NCBI RefSeq assembly: GCF_031851795.1
Contig: NZ_CP134696.1
Coordinates: forward strand, 6,076,001-6,140,000
Reading direction: 5' to 3'
DNA length: 64,000 bases
Source: Pontibacter sp. G13
Lineage (GTDB): Bacteria; Bacteroidota; Bacteroidia; J057
This document shows, one piece after another, positions 8,920 to 17,216 of this stretch. The translations under genes were made by a program, and so were the position numbers. The notes under the pieces are model-generated. The model saw only the letters and a program-made list of their open reading frames with translations. It searched no databases and was not told the DNA's origin. Positions within the stretch are counted from its first letter, which is position 1; each line of letters begins with the position of its first letter.

Positions 8920-9561
8920 TCAAGGAAGTTCTGTTCCCAACTTCCCGATGAGCATGAGATCGACCAAGTCGCTCGACTCAAGCGGTTTGGCGGATTCGTA
9001 GATCATGGAGAATCCCGCCTCCTTCATACAATTCACCAGATAGTCTCGCTCGTGGTAATGGATGTACATTTGATCAGGGCCTCCATCGCTCGGTTGTTCC
9101 CACCCAGACCGATCATAAGCGCCGGACATGGTACTGAGGTACAGCACCCCATCGGAATGCAGGACCTGCACAGCATCATTGACCAATTGGGCGGCTTCTT
9201 CCTGCGAGAGGTAGGGGAGGCCAAAGCTGCAAATCACCCCATCGAATTTGCGATGGAGATAGGTCAACGACCGGATATCCATCAGCTCAGTCTCAGCTTG
9301 GGGATTGTTGATCTGTGCCAATTCCAGCATCTGCGGAGCTAGATCGGTAGCCAGAATCTGCCAATTGGGACGCTTATCCAGCAGATATTTGGTGACATTG
9401 CCCGGCCCACAGGCCAATTCCAGCACGTCTGCATATACCCGCTCAATGGATTCGCAGAAAATATCCAATGACTCATGGTAAGCCGAAACATCCATGTACT
9501 TGGCTTGGTACTCGGAGGCTTTTCGGTTGAATAGGTCGATGGCCTTTCGGTGCTTGTCCAT
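8920..9561 (-). CDS. class I SAM-dependent methyltransferase
   Basis: 213 residues from the ATG at 9561 (a TTG two codons upstream is less likely). Motif I of the Rossmann methyltransferase fold is VLELACGPGNVTKYLL near residue 50, followed by LATDLAPQMLELAQ (motif II, acidic residue binding the ribose), a DIRSL loop and the GVICSFGLPYLSQEEA strand. No signal peptide is present. The substrate is not evident. The ATG lies 2 bp after the stop of the DUF4334 gene, so the two are probably co-transcribed and translationally coupled. Downstream (8740-8919) only the terminator of the convergent gene is seen. Confidence 0.88.
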   Translation of the reverse strand: MDKHRKAIDLFNRKASEYQAKYMDVSAYHESLDIFCESIERVYADVLELACGPGNVTKYLLDKRPNWQILATDLAPQMLELAQINNPQAETELMDIRSLTYLHRKFDGVICSFGLPYLSQEEAAQLVNDAVQVLHSDGVLYLSTMSGAYDRSGWEQPSDGGPDQMYIHYHERDYLVNCMKEAGFSMIYESAKPLESSDLVDLMLIGKLGTELP

Positions 9562-9563
9562 GA

Positions 9564-10124
9564 TCAACGGTTGGAAATTCGATGGTCAAACGGAAGGTCG
9601 GAATCGTCGTCCCGTTCCAGCAGGAAAAAATAGGGGTCGGGATTGCCCTTGAGATCCATGGCACCCATGACTGTGCGGTCATCCACCATCCGGAAATGAT
9701 CGATGATGGCTTTCTCGTCATACACCATCGCAGCACTTTCCTTGCCCCGATACAGGACTTTGCGAAGCCTGGCCTTGGAGTGGCGAGTTTGAAGAATGGG
9801 TCGCAAGAGCCCCATCAAGGTCCCCAGAATTGGCGTTTTGGGAAACGGAAATGTCAGGGGAATGAGTAGGGGATTCACGGAGAATACCTTACGCTTGCTA
9901 CGTGTCCAAAAGAGTAGGGGGTGTACTGCTTCCTCGCTGATAAATTGCTTGCCGTACCATCCGGAGGGTTCCAGCAGACCATCGATCGCATGACCAGTGG
10001 GAATTTCCGATCCCTTCCAGCGGCCGATCATGAAGTCGGTAGGGATGGGGGGAAGCTGGTCGTAGTAGTCTGCTACTTCATCGGTGGTGCCACCGAATTG
10101 GAGAAATTCTGACAGGGTTTTCAT
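9564..10124 (-). CDS. GXWXG / DUF4334 domain protein
   Basis: 186 residues from the ATG at 10124 (MKTLSEFLQFGG). The GXWXG motif appears as IGRWKGSEIPTGH, then LLEPSGWYGKQF. The C-terminal half has the DUF4334 signature, with YRGKESAAMVYDEKAIIDHF and VMGAMDLKGNPDPYFFLLER. Proteins with this pair of domains are small, soluble and probably lipocalin-like; their biochemical role is not established. The gene precedes the methyltransferase by 2 bp, so they probably act in the same, unidentified process. Confidence 0.88.
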   Translation of the reverse strand: MKTLSEFLQFGGTTDEVADYYDQLPPIPTDFMIGRWKGSEIPTGHAIDGLLEPSGWYGKQFISEEAVHPLLFWTRSKRKVFSVNPLLIPLTFPFPKTPILGTLMGLLRPILQTRHSKARLRKVLYRGKESAAMVYDEKAIIDHFRMVDDRTVMGAMDLKGNPDPYFFLLERDDDSDLPFDHRISNR

Positions 10125-10239
10125 TGGGGTCCGAAGGTTACCGACGTGTGGCACTCCCACCTAGCCGGAAAAACAAGGTACGGAATATCTACCAGATCTG
10201 GGAAAGATTGGCAATAGGGATTTGGGATGACCGAGCCCT

Positions 10240-10660
10240 ACATAGTCAAGGGTTGGAAACCCTCGCCTGTGAGGTGTCGCGCCTACAGCGCTTGTTCCTT
10301 GGCTGAGCCGGATTTCGGTGCAGTCAAGGGTTGGAAACCCTCGCCTGTGAGGTGTCGCGCCTACAGCGCTTGCTCCTTGGCTGAGCTGGATTTCTGCTAG
10401 TGTGTCGGCCCGTGGGTAATCCGGCTCCTGCTCCTCTGCTGATCAAATGTGCGGCTGGCAGGTGCGGCGATAGGTGCCTGAAGTGGCCGAACTTGGTGAG
10501 GCGTCTCCGATCCGTGGGTGGCGATCTCTCGCCCACGGATCGGAGACCGAGCGCCAGCGAGTACGCAAGGGACCGACCCAGCGGCCATATTGCCCAGCGG
10601 CATATTCATGCCCTGTCCGCTGGGGATCGCCCAAACCATCCTGAGACTTTGACTGAATCT
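10240..10660 (+). repeat. composite repeat (copy 1): two short structured repeats, GAGCCGGATT element, long hairpin
   Basis: This gene-free stretch is built from pieces seen elsewhere in the window. Two tandem copies of a ~75-bp unit start with AGTCAAGGGTTGGAAACCCT (10244 and 10322). A variant of the 45-bp GAGCCGGATT element follows near 10385-10437, then the long hairpin at 10503-10547, then a conserved tail (AAGGGACCGACCCAGCGG). A near-identical composite lies at 30650-31005 in the same orientation and at 40190-40545 inverted. I see no convincing gene here; the short reading frames are by-products of the repeat. Confidence 0.8.
10503..10547. repeat. long-hairpin element, copy 1
   Basis: A perfect 16-bp inverted repeat, GTCTCCGATCCGTGGG (10503-10518) with CCCACGGATCGGAGAC (10532-10547). 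The core GGCGATCTCTCGCC can itself fold into GGCGA-TCTC-TCGCC. Other copies lie at 30870, 40302 and 62479, with a diverged one at 19320. Confidence 0.85.
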
Positions 10661-10676
10661 CCAATCGTCCAGCCTC

Positions 10677-10705
10677 AAAAGGCCGCCCCATTCCGAGACG
10701 GCCTT
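10677..10705 (-). terminator. terminator of the sugar operon
   Basis: A 7-bp GC-rich stem AAGGCCG (10679-10685) / CGGCCTT (10699-10705) is followed on the minus strand by TTTTGAGG. It lies 50 bp after the stop of the MFS transporter gene. Confidence 0.6.
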
Positions 10706-10754
10706 CCTACGGGCTACTTTCTTAGTTGAACGAAACGACGGATGCACAATCCTA

Positions 10755-12152
10755 TCAGTGTCCCAGGGTTGCGGCAGATTGTTCAGCGGGGTCTTCGACG
10801 AGGTGATTGCGGCTACCCCAGAATCCGTAATAGACGATATAGGCATAACAGCAGATCGGCACCCAAAAGGAAGCCTTCACGCCGAGGTAATCCGCCAGCC
10901 AGCCTTGCACAACGGGTATCAATGCACCGCCCAAAATGGCCATTACCAACAGGCTGGAACCTTGACTTTTGGCAGCGCCGAGCCCGTGGATCGCCAGCGA
11001 GAAGATATTGGGCCACATGATAGAATTGAACAATCCGATGCTGAGGATGGCCCACATGGCCAGCGAGCCCGTCCCGAACATGGTCGTAAATAGCAATCCC
11101 AGGCACAGGATGGCAAACAGACCCAGCGTACGACCTGCCTGTCCTTGCCCCAACATGAATGCGCCGAAATTCACCGCCATGACCACCAGAAAGGGGCGGG
11201 TATCTGCGAATGGAACTGACGATATGCTCCAAATTAGCAGGTAGGAGCCTATCGCCAATGTGAGCATGAGACCGTATTTCTTAAATCCCTCCATGTCGGA
11301 AAGCGAGATCGCCCCTCCGAATCGCCCGATCATAGCTCCGCCCCAGTAGAAGGCCAGATAGTTTTTGGCGATGGATTCATCCAGCCCTGCGATATCTGGA
11401 AGCCCGAGATAATTGATCACAAAACTCCCCACGGTAACCTCACCTCCCACATACATGAAAATCGCCAAGATCCCGAGCACCAAATGACGATGCTTGAGGA
11501 CTTCCCGTGGATTTCCTGCAAGTCCCTCGTTGTGGAAGACCGGAAGAGAAATACGGGAGATCAGCAGCGCCATCAGCAGGAAGATTCCCCCAAAGGCCAA
11601 GTAGGGAATCTTGACAGAATCGCCGCCTGCCTCCGGAGAGAACAGATACTCAAACACTAGATAGCCACCGATAATGGGTGCAAGCGTCGTACCCAGAGAA
11701 TTGAAGGCTTGCGCGAGATTGAGTCGTGAAGAACTGCTGGATTCAGGCCCGAGAATCGTCACGTACGGATTGGCCGCGATCTGAAGCAACGTAAAACCCA
11801 ACCCCAGAATGAATAACGCCCCAAGAAATAACCCATACACGCCAAATTGAGCCGCAGGAAAAAAGAGCAGGCACCCGACAGCCGCAATGATCAGACCGAG
11901 TACGATACCCCATTTGTAGCCGATCCGCCGGATGGGATCGCCACTCCGCATGGCCAGCAGAAAGTACCCCACCGACCCCAGAAAATAGGCCCCAAAAAAA
12001 GCAAACTGAACCAGCATGGCCTGCCAATAGGCGAGATCAAACAAATCCTTGAGATACGGAATGAGGATGTCATTCATGCAGGTCAGGAATCCCCACATGA
12101 AAAACAGGGAGACCAGCACCGAAAATGGGCGAAGGTGTGTACGTGAATTCAT
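10755..12152 (-). CDS. FucP-like sugar MFS transporter
   Basis: 465 residues with about twelve membrane helices. The N-terminus (FFMWGFLTCMNDILIPYLKD) and the segment GLGFTLLQIAANPYVTILGP followed by RLNLAQAFNSLGTTLAPIIG are signatures of the FucP/GluP/NagP sugar:H+ symporter branch of the major facilitator superfamily. It would import a monosaccharide across the inner membrane. Its start overlaps the sulfatase stop by 4 bp (ATGA), and it is the last gene of the leftward operon beginning at 17140. The sugar is not predictable; in this operon it is likely a product of the neighbouring hydrolase and sulfatase. Confidence 0.92.
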   Translation of the reverse strand: MNSRTHLRPFSVLVSLFFMWGFLTCMNDILIPYLKDLFDLAYWQAMLVQFAFFGAYFLGSVGYFLLAMRSGDPIRRIGYKWGIVLGLIIAAVGCLLFFPAAQFGVYGLFLGALFILGLGFTLLQIAANPYVTILGPESSSSSRLNLAQAFNSLGTTLAPIIGGYLVFEYLFSPEAGGDSVKIPYLAFGGIFLLMALLISRISLPVFHNEGLAGNPREVLKHRHLVLGILAIFMYVGGEVTVGSFVINYLGLPDIAGLDESIAKNYLAFYWGGAMIGRFGGAISLSDMEGFKKYGLMLTLAIGSYLLIWSISSVPFADTRPFLVVMAVNFGAFMLGQGQAGRTLGLFAILCLGLLFTTMFGTGSLAMWAILSIGLFNSIMWPNIFSLAIHGLGAAKSQGSSLLVMAILGGALIPVVQGWLADYLGVKASFWVPICCYAYIVYYGFWGSRNHLVEDPAEQSAATLGH

Positions 12153-13894
12153 GGAGTCGGAAGTTGAGGGGTGATGAGCATGGCGGGACTGGTTTCATAG
12201 CCATATCGTTGCGCTTTGACTATCAGGGAATCCGTAAGGGGAATCGGGCCCTGGTAGATTTCCCAGCGGAGATGATCACTCGTGCGATAGGCGATGGTGG
12301 CTCCCTCAGTAGCACAAGTGAGCGTCACCTGGTCATGCTGAATGTCATAGGTTGGGGTTTCTGTAATCGGCTGTGTGCCGCCCGGCCAAGCACGTTCGGC
12401 TTGAAGCCTTTCGTCCTCGTCTTCGAGGTCGTGGAATTCTGCTTGCCAATCCACCAAGGCTTGGTGCATGGCAGTTTTCACCGAATCAAGCGCAGGCAAT
12501 TCTATCAGGTTGTGCAATTCGTAGGGATCGGACATCAGGTCGTAAAGTTCTGCTTGCGGCTTGACATCGGCCAACCATTGGGCTTGTGGCCCTACCAATT
12601 GACCCGCTTGATGAAGCTGGAGAATTTCCGCCATCAGGGGCATTTGCTCCAAAAAGGTGATCGGCTGTTGGTAAGGGGTTTCGGGCTGGTAATTGAAGAT
12701 GTATTTGTAGCGATCTGAGCGAATGGCCCGACGGGTGTCATAACGGTTGTCCATTCGGTCTCGGCCTGCGAAAATGTACGCTCGGGGAGTCTCGCTCAAG
12801 GTTTCGAGCAAATCTTCCCCATGCATCCAATCTGGCTTGGAAATACCCGCCAAGGCCAGAACCGTCGGCGCCAAGTCGATGAAACTCACCAGATCGGTGC
12901 GGCGCGCAGGTTGTGCGGGAAATTGGTCCCGATAGGCTTCCGGGATATGGATGACCAGCGGCGAATGAATCCCCGAGTCATAGATCCAGCGCTTCCCACG
13001 TGGAAGGCAATCTCCATGATCGCTCATGAAGAAGACGATGGTATTTTCCAGCAAGCCATCTGCCTCCAGATCTGCCATGAGTCTGCCGACCTGATGGTCC
13101 ATTCGACTGATGTTGTCATACAGTCTGGCAATGTGGGATCTGCTCGTTTCAGTATCAGGTAAGTAGGGCGGAACCATGACTCGGGCAGGATCTACCTTGG
13201 GACTTCCCAGCAGCGGCGGACGGTTCAGGACATCGGGTGCCAATGTGAGGGTATCGAGATCAAAATCTTGGTAAAACCGGGATTTGGTGCTGTCTGGCCA
13301 AATGTTGATCTCGTGAGTAATCTCGAAAGTGGCGTACACGAAAAAGGGTTTATCCTGATCTGCCTCCTTGCGGTGTCGCCAATGCGGATCATCCGAAACC
13401 TCATCCCAGATGGTAAAAGGCTCTCCAAATTGATAGTCTGTCTTCCGGTACGTTGAGGTCCAATAACCCACACTTCTCAACAACTCTGGGAAGGCCTTCA
13501 CATCTGGCGGGGGAACCGCCGAATACCTCGGAAAGCCCGGCATGGGGATCACGCTTTTTTGCTGGCGCATGTGCTGGGTGCCAATGGAGGTTGGATAGCA
13601 GCCCGTGATGATCCCCGAGCGACTCGGTGCACAGACGCCCGATACGGTGAAGGCACGTTCAAATACCACTCCCCGCTCGGCGAGTGCTGAAATGTGCGGG
13701 GTTGTTGCCAATGAATCTCCATAGAAATCAAACCTTGGGCTGACATCCTCAGCCACCAGCCACAGGATATTGGGGGGAGGAAGCGGAACAGACTGGGAAG
13801 GCTCGGAGAGTTGGCAACTCGTGAGACCTGCCAGCATTGCCAGAAAGCCTGAACAGGCGATCTGTCTGCGTCTCTTTCTGAAAAATGGGATCAT
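12149..13894 (-). CDS. S1-type sulfatase lipoprotein with C-terminal hexosaminidase-type domain
   Basis: 581 residues. The lipoprotein signal ends GLTSC, with lipidated Cys27. The metal-binding N-terminal segment is LVAEDVSPRFDFYGD (E49, D50). The formylglycine site is CAPSR at 88-92, the C-x-P-x-R signature processed by the sulfatase-maturing enzyme. FFMSDHGDCLPRGKRWIYD provides further metal and sulfate ligands. The family resembles heparan-N-sulfatase-like S1 enzymes. Residues ~500-575 look like a chitobiase/hexosaminidase C-terminal domain (TLTCATEGATIAYRTSDHL). It is predicted to remove sulfate esters from a glycan in the periplasm or at the outer membrane. It overlaps both neighbouring genes by 4 bp. 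Confidence 0.92.
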   Translation of the reverse strand: MIPFFRKRRRQIACSGFLAMLAGLTSCQLSEPSQSVPLPPPNILWLVAEDVSPRFDFYGDSLATTPHISALAERGVVFERAFTVSGVCAPSRSGIITGCYPTSIGTQHMRQQKSVIPMPGFPRYSAVPPPDVKAFPELLRSVGYWTSTYRKTDYQFGEPFTIWDEVSDDPHWRHRKEADQDKPFFVYATFEITHEINIWPDSTKSRFYQDFDLDTLTLAPDVLNRPPLLGSPKVDPARVMVPPYLPDTETSRSHIARLYDNISRMDHQVGRLMADLEADGLLENTIVFFMSDHGDCLPRGKRWIYDSGIHSPLVIHIPEAYRDQFPAQPARRTDLVSFIDLAPTVLALAGISKPDWMHGEDLLETLSETPRAYIFAGRDRMDNRYDTRRAIRSDRYKYIFNYQPETPYQQPITFLEQMPLMAEILQLHQAGQLVGPQAQWLADVKPQAELYDLMSDPYELHNLIELPALDSVKTAMHQALVDWQAEFHDLEDEDERLQAERAWPGGTQPITETPTYDIQHDQVTLTCATEGATIAYRTSDHLRWEIYQGPIPLTDSLIVKAQRYGYETSPAMLITPQLPTP

Positions 13895-15441
13895 GGAGTA
13901 GAAGATTGAATCAATGTGATGGAGTGAGGCGGAAGGGTGAGCACTTGGGAAATGGGACTAGATTCGCCCTCGATTTCAGCCATCCCGGACAGGTAGGTGC
14001 CCAGCGAAGCCTGATATTGCCGATAAGAACTTCCTGCCAGATCATGTCCGGAAGTCTCAATTTTCACAGCGTTATATCCGGCATTGATCAGCAGTCGCCT
14101 ATCCGAGGTGCCTCCCGAGAAATGCCATCCCATGAGGGCTTGGACCTTTTGTCCGCGGTCATCCTGCAACCAGATTTGCTTGCTGAATTCCATCGGAGCC
14201 GCTTGGGTACAACCCCTGATGGCCCGGGCAAATAAATGGGTCGCAGCACCACTGGCGGAAAGTGTCCATGCCGTGGAGGAGACTGGCTGATGGCGGATGT
14301 GGGACAACCCTTCGGTATCTGTGTAAATCTGCGGAAACAAGGTCCCCGTGATATTGTGGATGCACAGCAGCTCAAATGGCCCGTGCAAAAATTGATCGTA
14401 ATATCTGGCTGTAAACAACGCTTGAGCCCATGTTCCCCGAATCGCAGAATGATCGGCCCGCACATTGAATTCTGTGCACCATATCGGCAAGGAATCCGGG
14501 GCATCCATCATCCGATAAGTCGCTACGCTTCGGTCAACCGTGGAGAGCATGTTGGCCCAAGCTGCTGGATCTTGAAGCTGATCCAGTTCCCATTGCTGGC
14601 GAGCAACGGGATCTTTGGGAGCTTGACGGGTAGCAGTATGTGCATCCGCCTGGCCTTCTGTTCCTGCGGTGACGGATTCTTTTTCCCTTTGTCCATTTAA
14701 TCCGAAAGGGCTGTACTTGTGAAAAATGACGGCATCGGCTTTCGGGCAATGTGCCAATGCTCTTGGCGTCCAGTCAGTGTGTCTGGGTTTGCGGCGAAGG
14801 TAATTGCCGAGAATACCGCATTGGGCTTGAGGAAATACAGATTTGATCGAATCGATCCATACCGCGCAGGTCTTGCCATAGTCCTCGGGCGTGGGATACA
14901 CCCGAGATTCGAAGGGAAGGTTGAAGTACAATTCATTGCCCAATTCGACATAGGCAATCTCCAATCCCAGCGAGTCCGCCTTCCGAAGGTTTCGCATGGT
15001 ATGAGCCAGATCTTGGCTGAGCATATTCACCATGAAAACAGGGGCTGCGCCGGTCTCACGTATGCCTTTGGCAAAATTCTCCAATGGATATCGGTTGGGA
15101 CTTTCGGTAATGCCATTGGCCACAACCCATTTGATCATGGAACTATCTGGAACCGATGCATCGAGCCATCCTCGGTCCCAGTCCCAATAATTGCCGATGG
15201 TACCGCCCGGATAACGTACATTACCAGGCCCCAAAGTCTGGACCGCCACGACCAGAGAATCATGGTTCCAAGGATGATCGAGCCCCACCAAATTGCCATT
15301 GAGGCCGATCAGATCGGGATTGAGGGATTTGATTGGCCCATCCTTCCAGGTGATTTGGGCGGAGCAGTTGGAGAGCAAACCTAGCCACAAGAGGAGCAAG
15401 CCCATTCGCTTGGGGAAGGGGAAAAGTGTTGGAAGATTCAT
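13891..15441 (-). CDS. clan GH-A glycoside hydrolase, alpha-L-arabinofuranosidase-like
   Basis: 516 residues from the ATG at 15441; the frame continues upstream, but this ATG gives a signal peptide (MNLPTLFPFPKRMGLLLLWL, ending SNCSAQ). The fold is a TIM barrel with the clan GH-A pair: acid/base Glu near residue 169 in AYVELGNELYFN (the N-E motif) and nucleophile Glu near 324 in LPIWCTEFNVR. An early VRYPGGTIGNYWDWDRGW segment resembles GH51 arabinofuranosidases. The C-terminal ~100 residues form a beta-sandwich. It probably acts in the periplasm on a side chain of the same glycan as the sulfatase, whose start it overlaps by 4 bp. The exact family (GH51 or a relative) needs a profile search. 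Confidence 0.85.
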   Translation of the reverse strand: MNLPTLFPFPKRMGLLLLWLGLLSNCSAQITWKDGPIKSLNPDLIGLNGNLVGLDHPWNHDSLVVAVQTLGPGNVRYPGGTIGNYWDWDRGWLDASVPDSSMIKWVVANGITESPNRYPLENFAKGIRETGAAPVFMVNMLSQDLAHTMRNLRKADSLGLEIAYVELGNELYFNLPFESRVYPTPEDYGKTCAVWIDSIKSVFPQAQCGILGNYLRRKPRHTDWTPRALAHCPKADAVIFHKYSPFGLNGQREKESVTAGTEGQADAHTATRQAPKDPVARQQWELDQLQDPAAWANMLSTVDRSVATYRMMDAPDSLPIWCTEFNVRADHSAIRGTWAQALFTARYYDQFLHGPFELLCIHNITGTLFPQIYTDTEGLSHIRHQPVSSTAWTLSASGAATHLFARAIRGCTQAAPMEFSKQIWLQDDRGQKVQALMGWHFSGGTSDRRLLINAGYNAVKIETSGHDLAGSSYRQYQASLGTYLSGMAEIEGESSPISQVLTLPPHSITLIQSSTP

Positions 15442-15512
15442 GTGATGATTTTGGAGCCCGTCCTGCTGGTGATTCCATCGAGATAGATTCGCAGGACGGC
15501 TAAATGGGGAGA

Positions 15513-15725
15513 TTAAGGTACGGGCTGATCTTCCTCCTGCTTTTCGGTGGAGCGATTGATCCAAAAGGGAGCCGTCAACAACCATGTGCAGGTGCCCACC
15601 AGCATGGCCCGTTTGTAAAATTCCATGGAAACCGATTGCTGAAATACCAGCACGGTAGAGGCGAGCATGATGCCCAGTCCAGAATAAGACAGGATTTTGA
15701 GTCCCAATTTGATGGCGCGATTCAT
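15513..15725 (-). CDS. small two-helix membrane protein coupled to the NCS1 permease
   Basis: 70 residues, MNRAIKLGLKILSYSGLGIM then a second hydrophobic segment RAMLVGTCTWLLTAPFWINR and a charged tail STEKQEEDQPVP. Two membrane helices with a short loop are predicted. Its ATG overlaps the permease stop by 4 bp (ATGA), which argues for a real, translationally coupled gene. It could be an accessory subunit of the permease. I know of no named family. Confidence 0.75.
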   Translation of the reverse strand: MNRAIKLGLKILSYSGLGIMLASTVLVFQQSVSMEFYKRAMLVGTCTWLLTAPFWINRSTEKQEEDQPVP

Positions 15726-17140
15726 ATGTGTAGCGTTTTTTCAGGTTTGGAAATCAGGCGAACCTGTAGATATGCGAGTGCCGGATACACCAGTGCAGCG
15801 ATGATCCATCCCGGAACTGCGAGAAAAAAGAAGAAATCCACCTGCCAAATGAGATAGAGCAAATAACTGCTGGCCACGGCGATGACCCAGGTGCCAAGTA
15901 CTGCCCAGTTGAAGCTCATCTGGCGGAGGGAAGCGAAATTCTGAGGGAGATTCCAGCGGGGAAAGAGGTAGACATCTACCAAGATCACTGCCCCCACGGG
16001 CGAGGCTAGGAGGGCGTAGAATCCCAGAAACTGGTCCAGTTTGCTCACGATCGCGGGGGAACAGGCCAAGGCCGTTGCAGTCAAGCCCACGATCAGCGTG
16101 ATCTTCCAGCGCTTCAACTGAGGAAACAAACCCTGAATCGCCAACCCCGCACGGTAAATGGTCGGATTGGCCGTCGTCCACCCCGCAGCGACCACACAGA
16201 TGGCACCTGCGATGCCCGCTCCCATGAAGGCAATCTCGCCGGGAGAGGGATTGGCATTCCCCGATTCCAAAGCCACCGCACACAGAATGCCCGATGCAAT
16301 CCAAGCCATGAAGTGCCCGATGTACATCCCGAAACCTGAGGCAAGTCCATAGTGCGATTTCTTGGCATAGCGATAAATCGACATGTCGCTCAGGCCGATA
16401 TGCATGGCGCTGTTACAGAGCCACGAGAAGATCATGATATGCCAAAAGGTATAGGGAGTTTGACCGGGCTGGGGCGTGCCTGTCCAAATTTTGGCCTCGG
16501 CTACTTCCCAGAATTGAGCGAAACTCGTGACGCCCAGCTCAGGCAATACTGCGATCCCCGCCGCTAGAAATACGAAGGGCATCCACGGCGCGAAAATGTT
16601 GGCGAATTTCGATACCCGATCGAACCCAAAGGTCGCCACGACGGCAATGACGATCCCGATAGCGAAGATGATCAGCACCCAAGCTGGACTCGTGGGGTAC
16701 AGGTCCGTCAAGCCCGGCCCGTCTATTCCCGCCAAAAGTCCCACTGCCGAAGCGGAAACTCCGATCATGGCAGCAGCTGTCACGCAAAAAAGCAGGCCGT
16801 TGATCCCGTTGTAGATTTTGACCAATCCCGTTCCGCTGATCTTCTCTAGTTGATAGAAAATCGTCAGCCGGGTCTTCACGGCAATGGGTGCACAGACCAA
16901 TGTCCAGCTGAGCGTCGCCAGCAAATTCCCGATTAGCAAGCCCCACAATACGTCGATCGCGGCTGCACCGTGGAGGACAAATAGCGGCCCGATTACAAAT
17001 TCGGTTCCGGCAATGTGCTCGCCAGCCACCATCCCCACAAACTGCCGGAAGCCCTTGACTTCACCTTGGGGAATGGGTTCTCGCTCGTATTCGTTGACTT
17101 GATCTAGTTGCTGAGTAAGCGTAGCCTTTTTCGTTTCCAT
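15722..17140 (-). CDS. NCS1-type (purine/cytosine permease family) transporter
   Basis: 472 residues, about twelve membrane helices. Family-like features include an early VGMVAGEHIAGTEFVIGPLF helix, GLLIGNLLATLSWTLVCAPI, and the central WLCNSAMHIGLSDMSIYRYA region. The family normally imports nucleobases, hydantoins or related small compounds with Na+ or H+. Its place as first gene of an operon with a glycoside hydrolase, a sulfatase and a sugar MFS carrier is unusual and suggests a different substrate, perhaps a sugar or sugar-derived compound. It starts at the ATG at 17140, immediately downstream (in transcription sense) of the 174-bp repeat array. Confidence 0.85.
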   Translation of the reverse strand: METKKATLTQQLDQVNEYEREPIPQGEVKGFRQFVGMVAGEHIAGTEFVIGPLFVLHGAAAIDVLWGLLIGNLLATLSWTLVCAPIAVKTRLTIFYQLEKISGTGLVKIYNGINGLLFCVTAAAMIGVSASAVGLLAGIDGPGLTDLYPTSPAWVLIIFAIGIVIAVVATFGFDRVSKFANIFAPWMPFVFLAAGIAVLPELGVTSFAQFWEVAEAKIWTGTPQPGQTPYTFWHIMIFSWLCNSAMHIGLSDMSIYRYAKKSHYGLASGFGMYIGHFMAWIASGILCAVALESGNANPSPGEIAFMGAGIAGAICVVAAGWTTANPTIYRAGLAIQGLFPQLKRWKITLIVGLTATALACSPAIVSKLDQFLGFYALLASPVGAVILVDVYLFPRWNLPQNFASLRQMSFNWAVLGTWVIAVASSYLLYLIWQVDFFFFLAVPGWIIAALVYPALAYLQVRLISKPEKTLHI

Positions 17141-17216
17141 GAGGTAATTCGTTACCCTCGGAAATTGCGATTTCTGAAACTTGACTTACTGTGATTTTGC
17201 AAAAACAAAGAGAATA

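Noticed and set aside
10503-10547. Retron msr/msd region or attC-type integron site
   Set aside because: No reverse transcriptase or integrase gene lies near any copy, and the copies do not separate gene cassettes.
10400-10729. 109-residue frame with a KWP...GGDLSP...RRPS pattern, also seen at 30734 and 62406
   Set aside because: The peptide similarity follows the hairpin repeat at DNA level. The part across the hairpin is forced by the inverted repeat, and the ends differ between copies.
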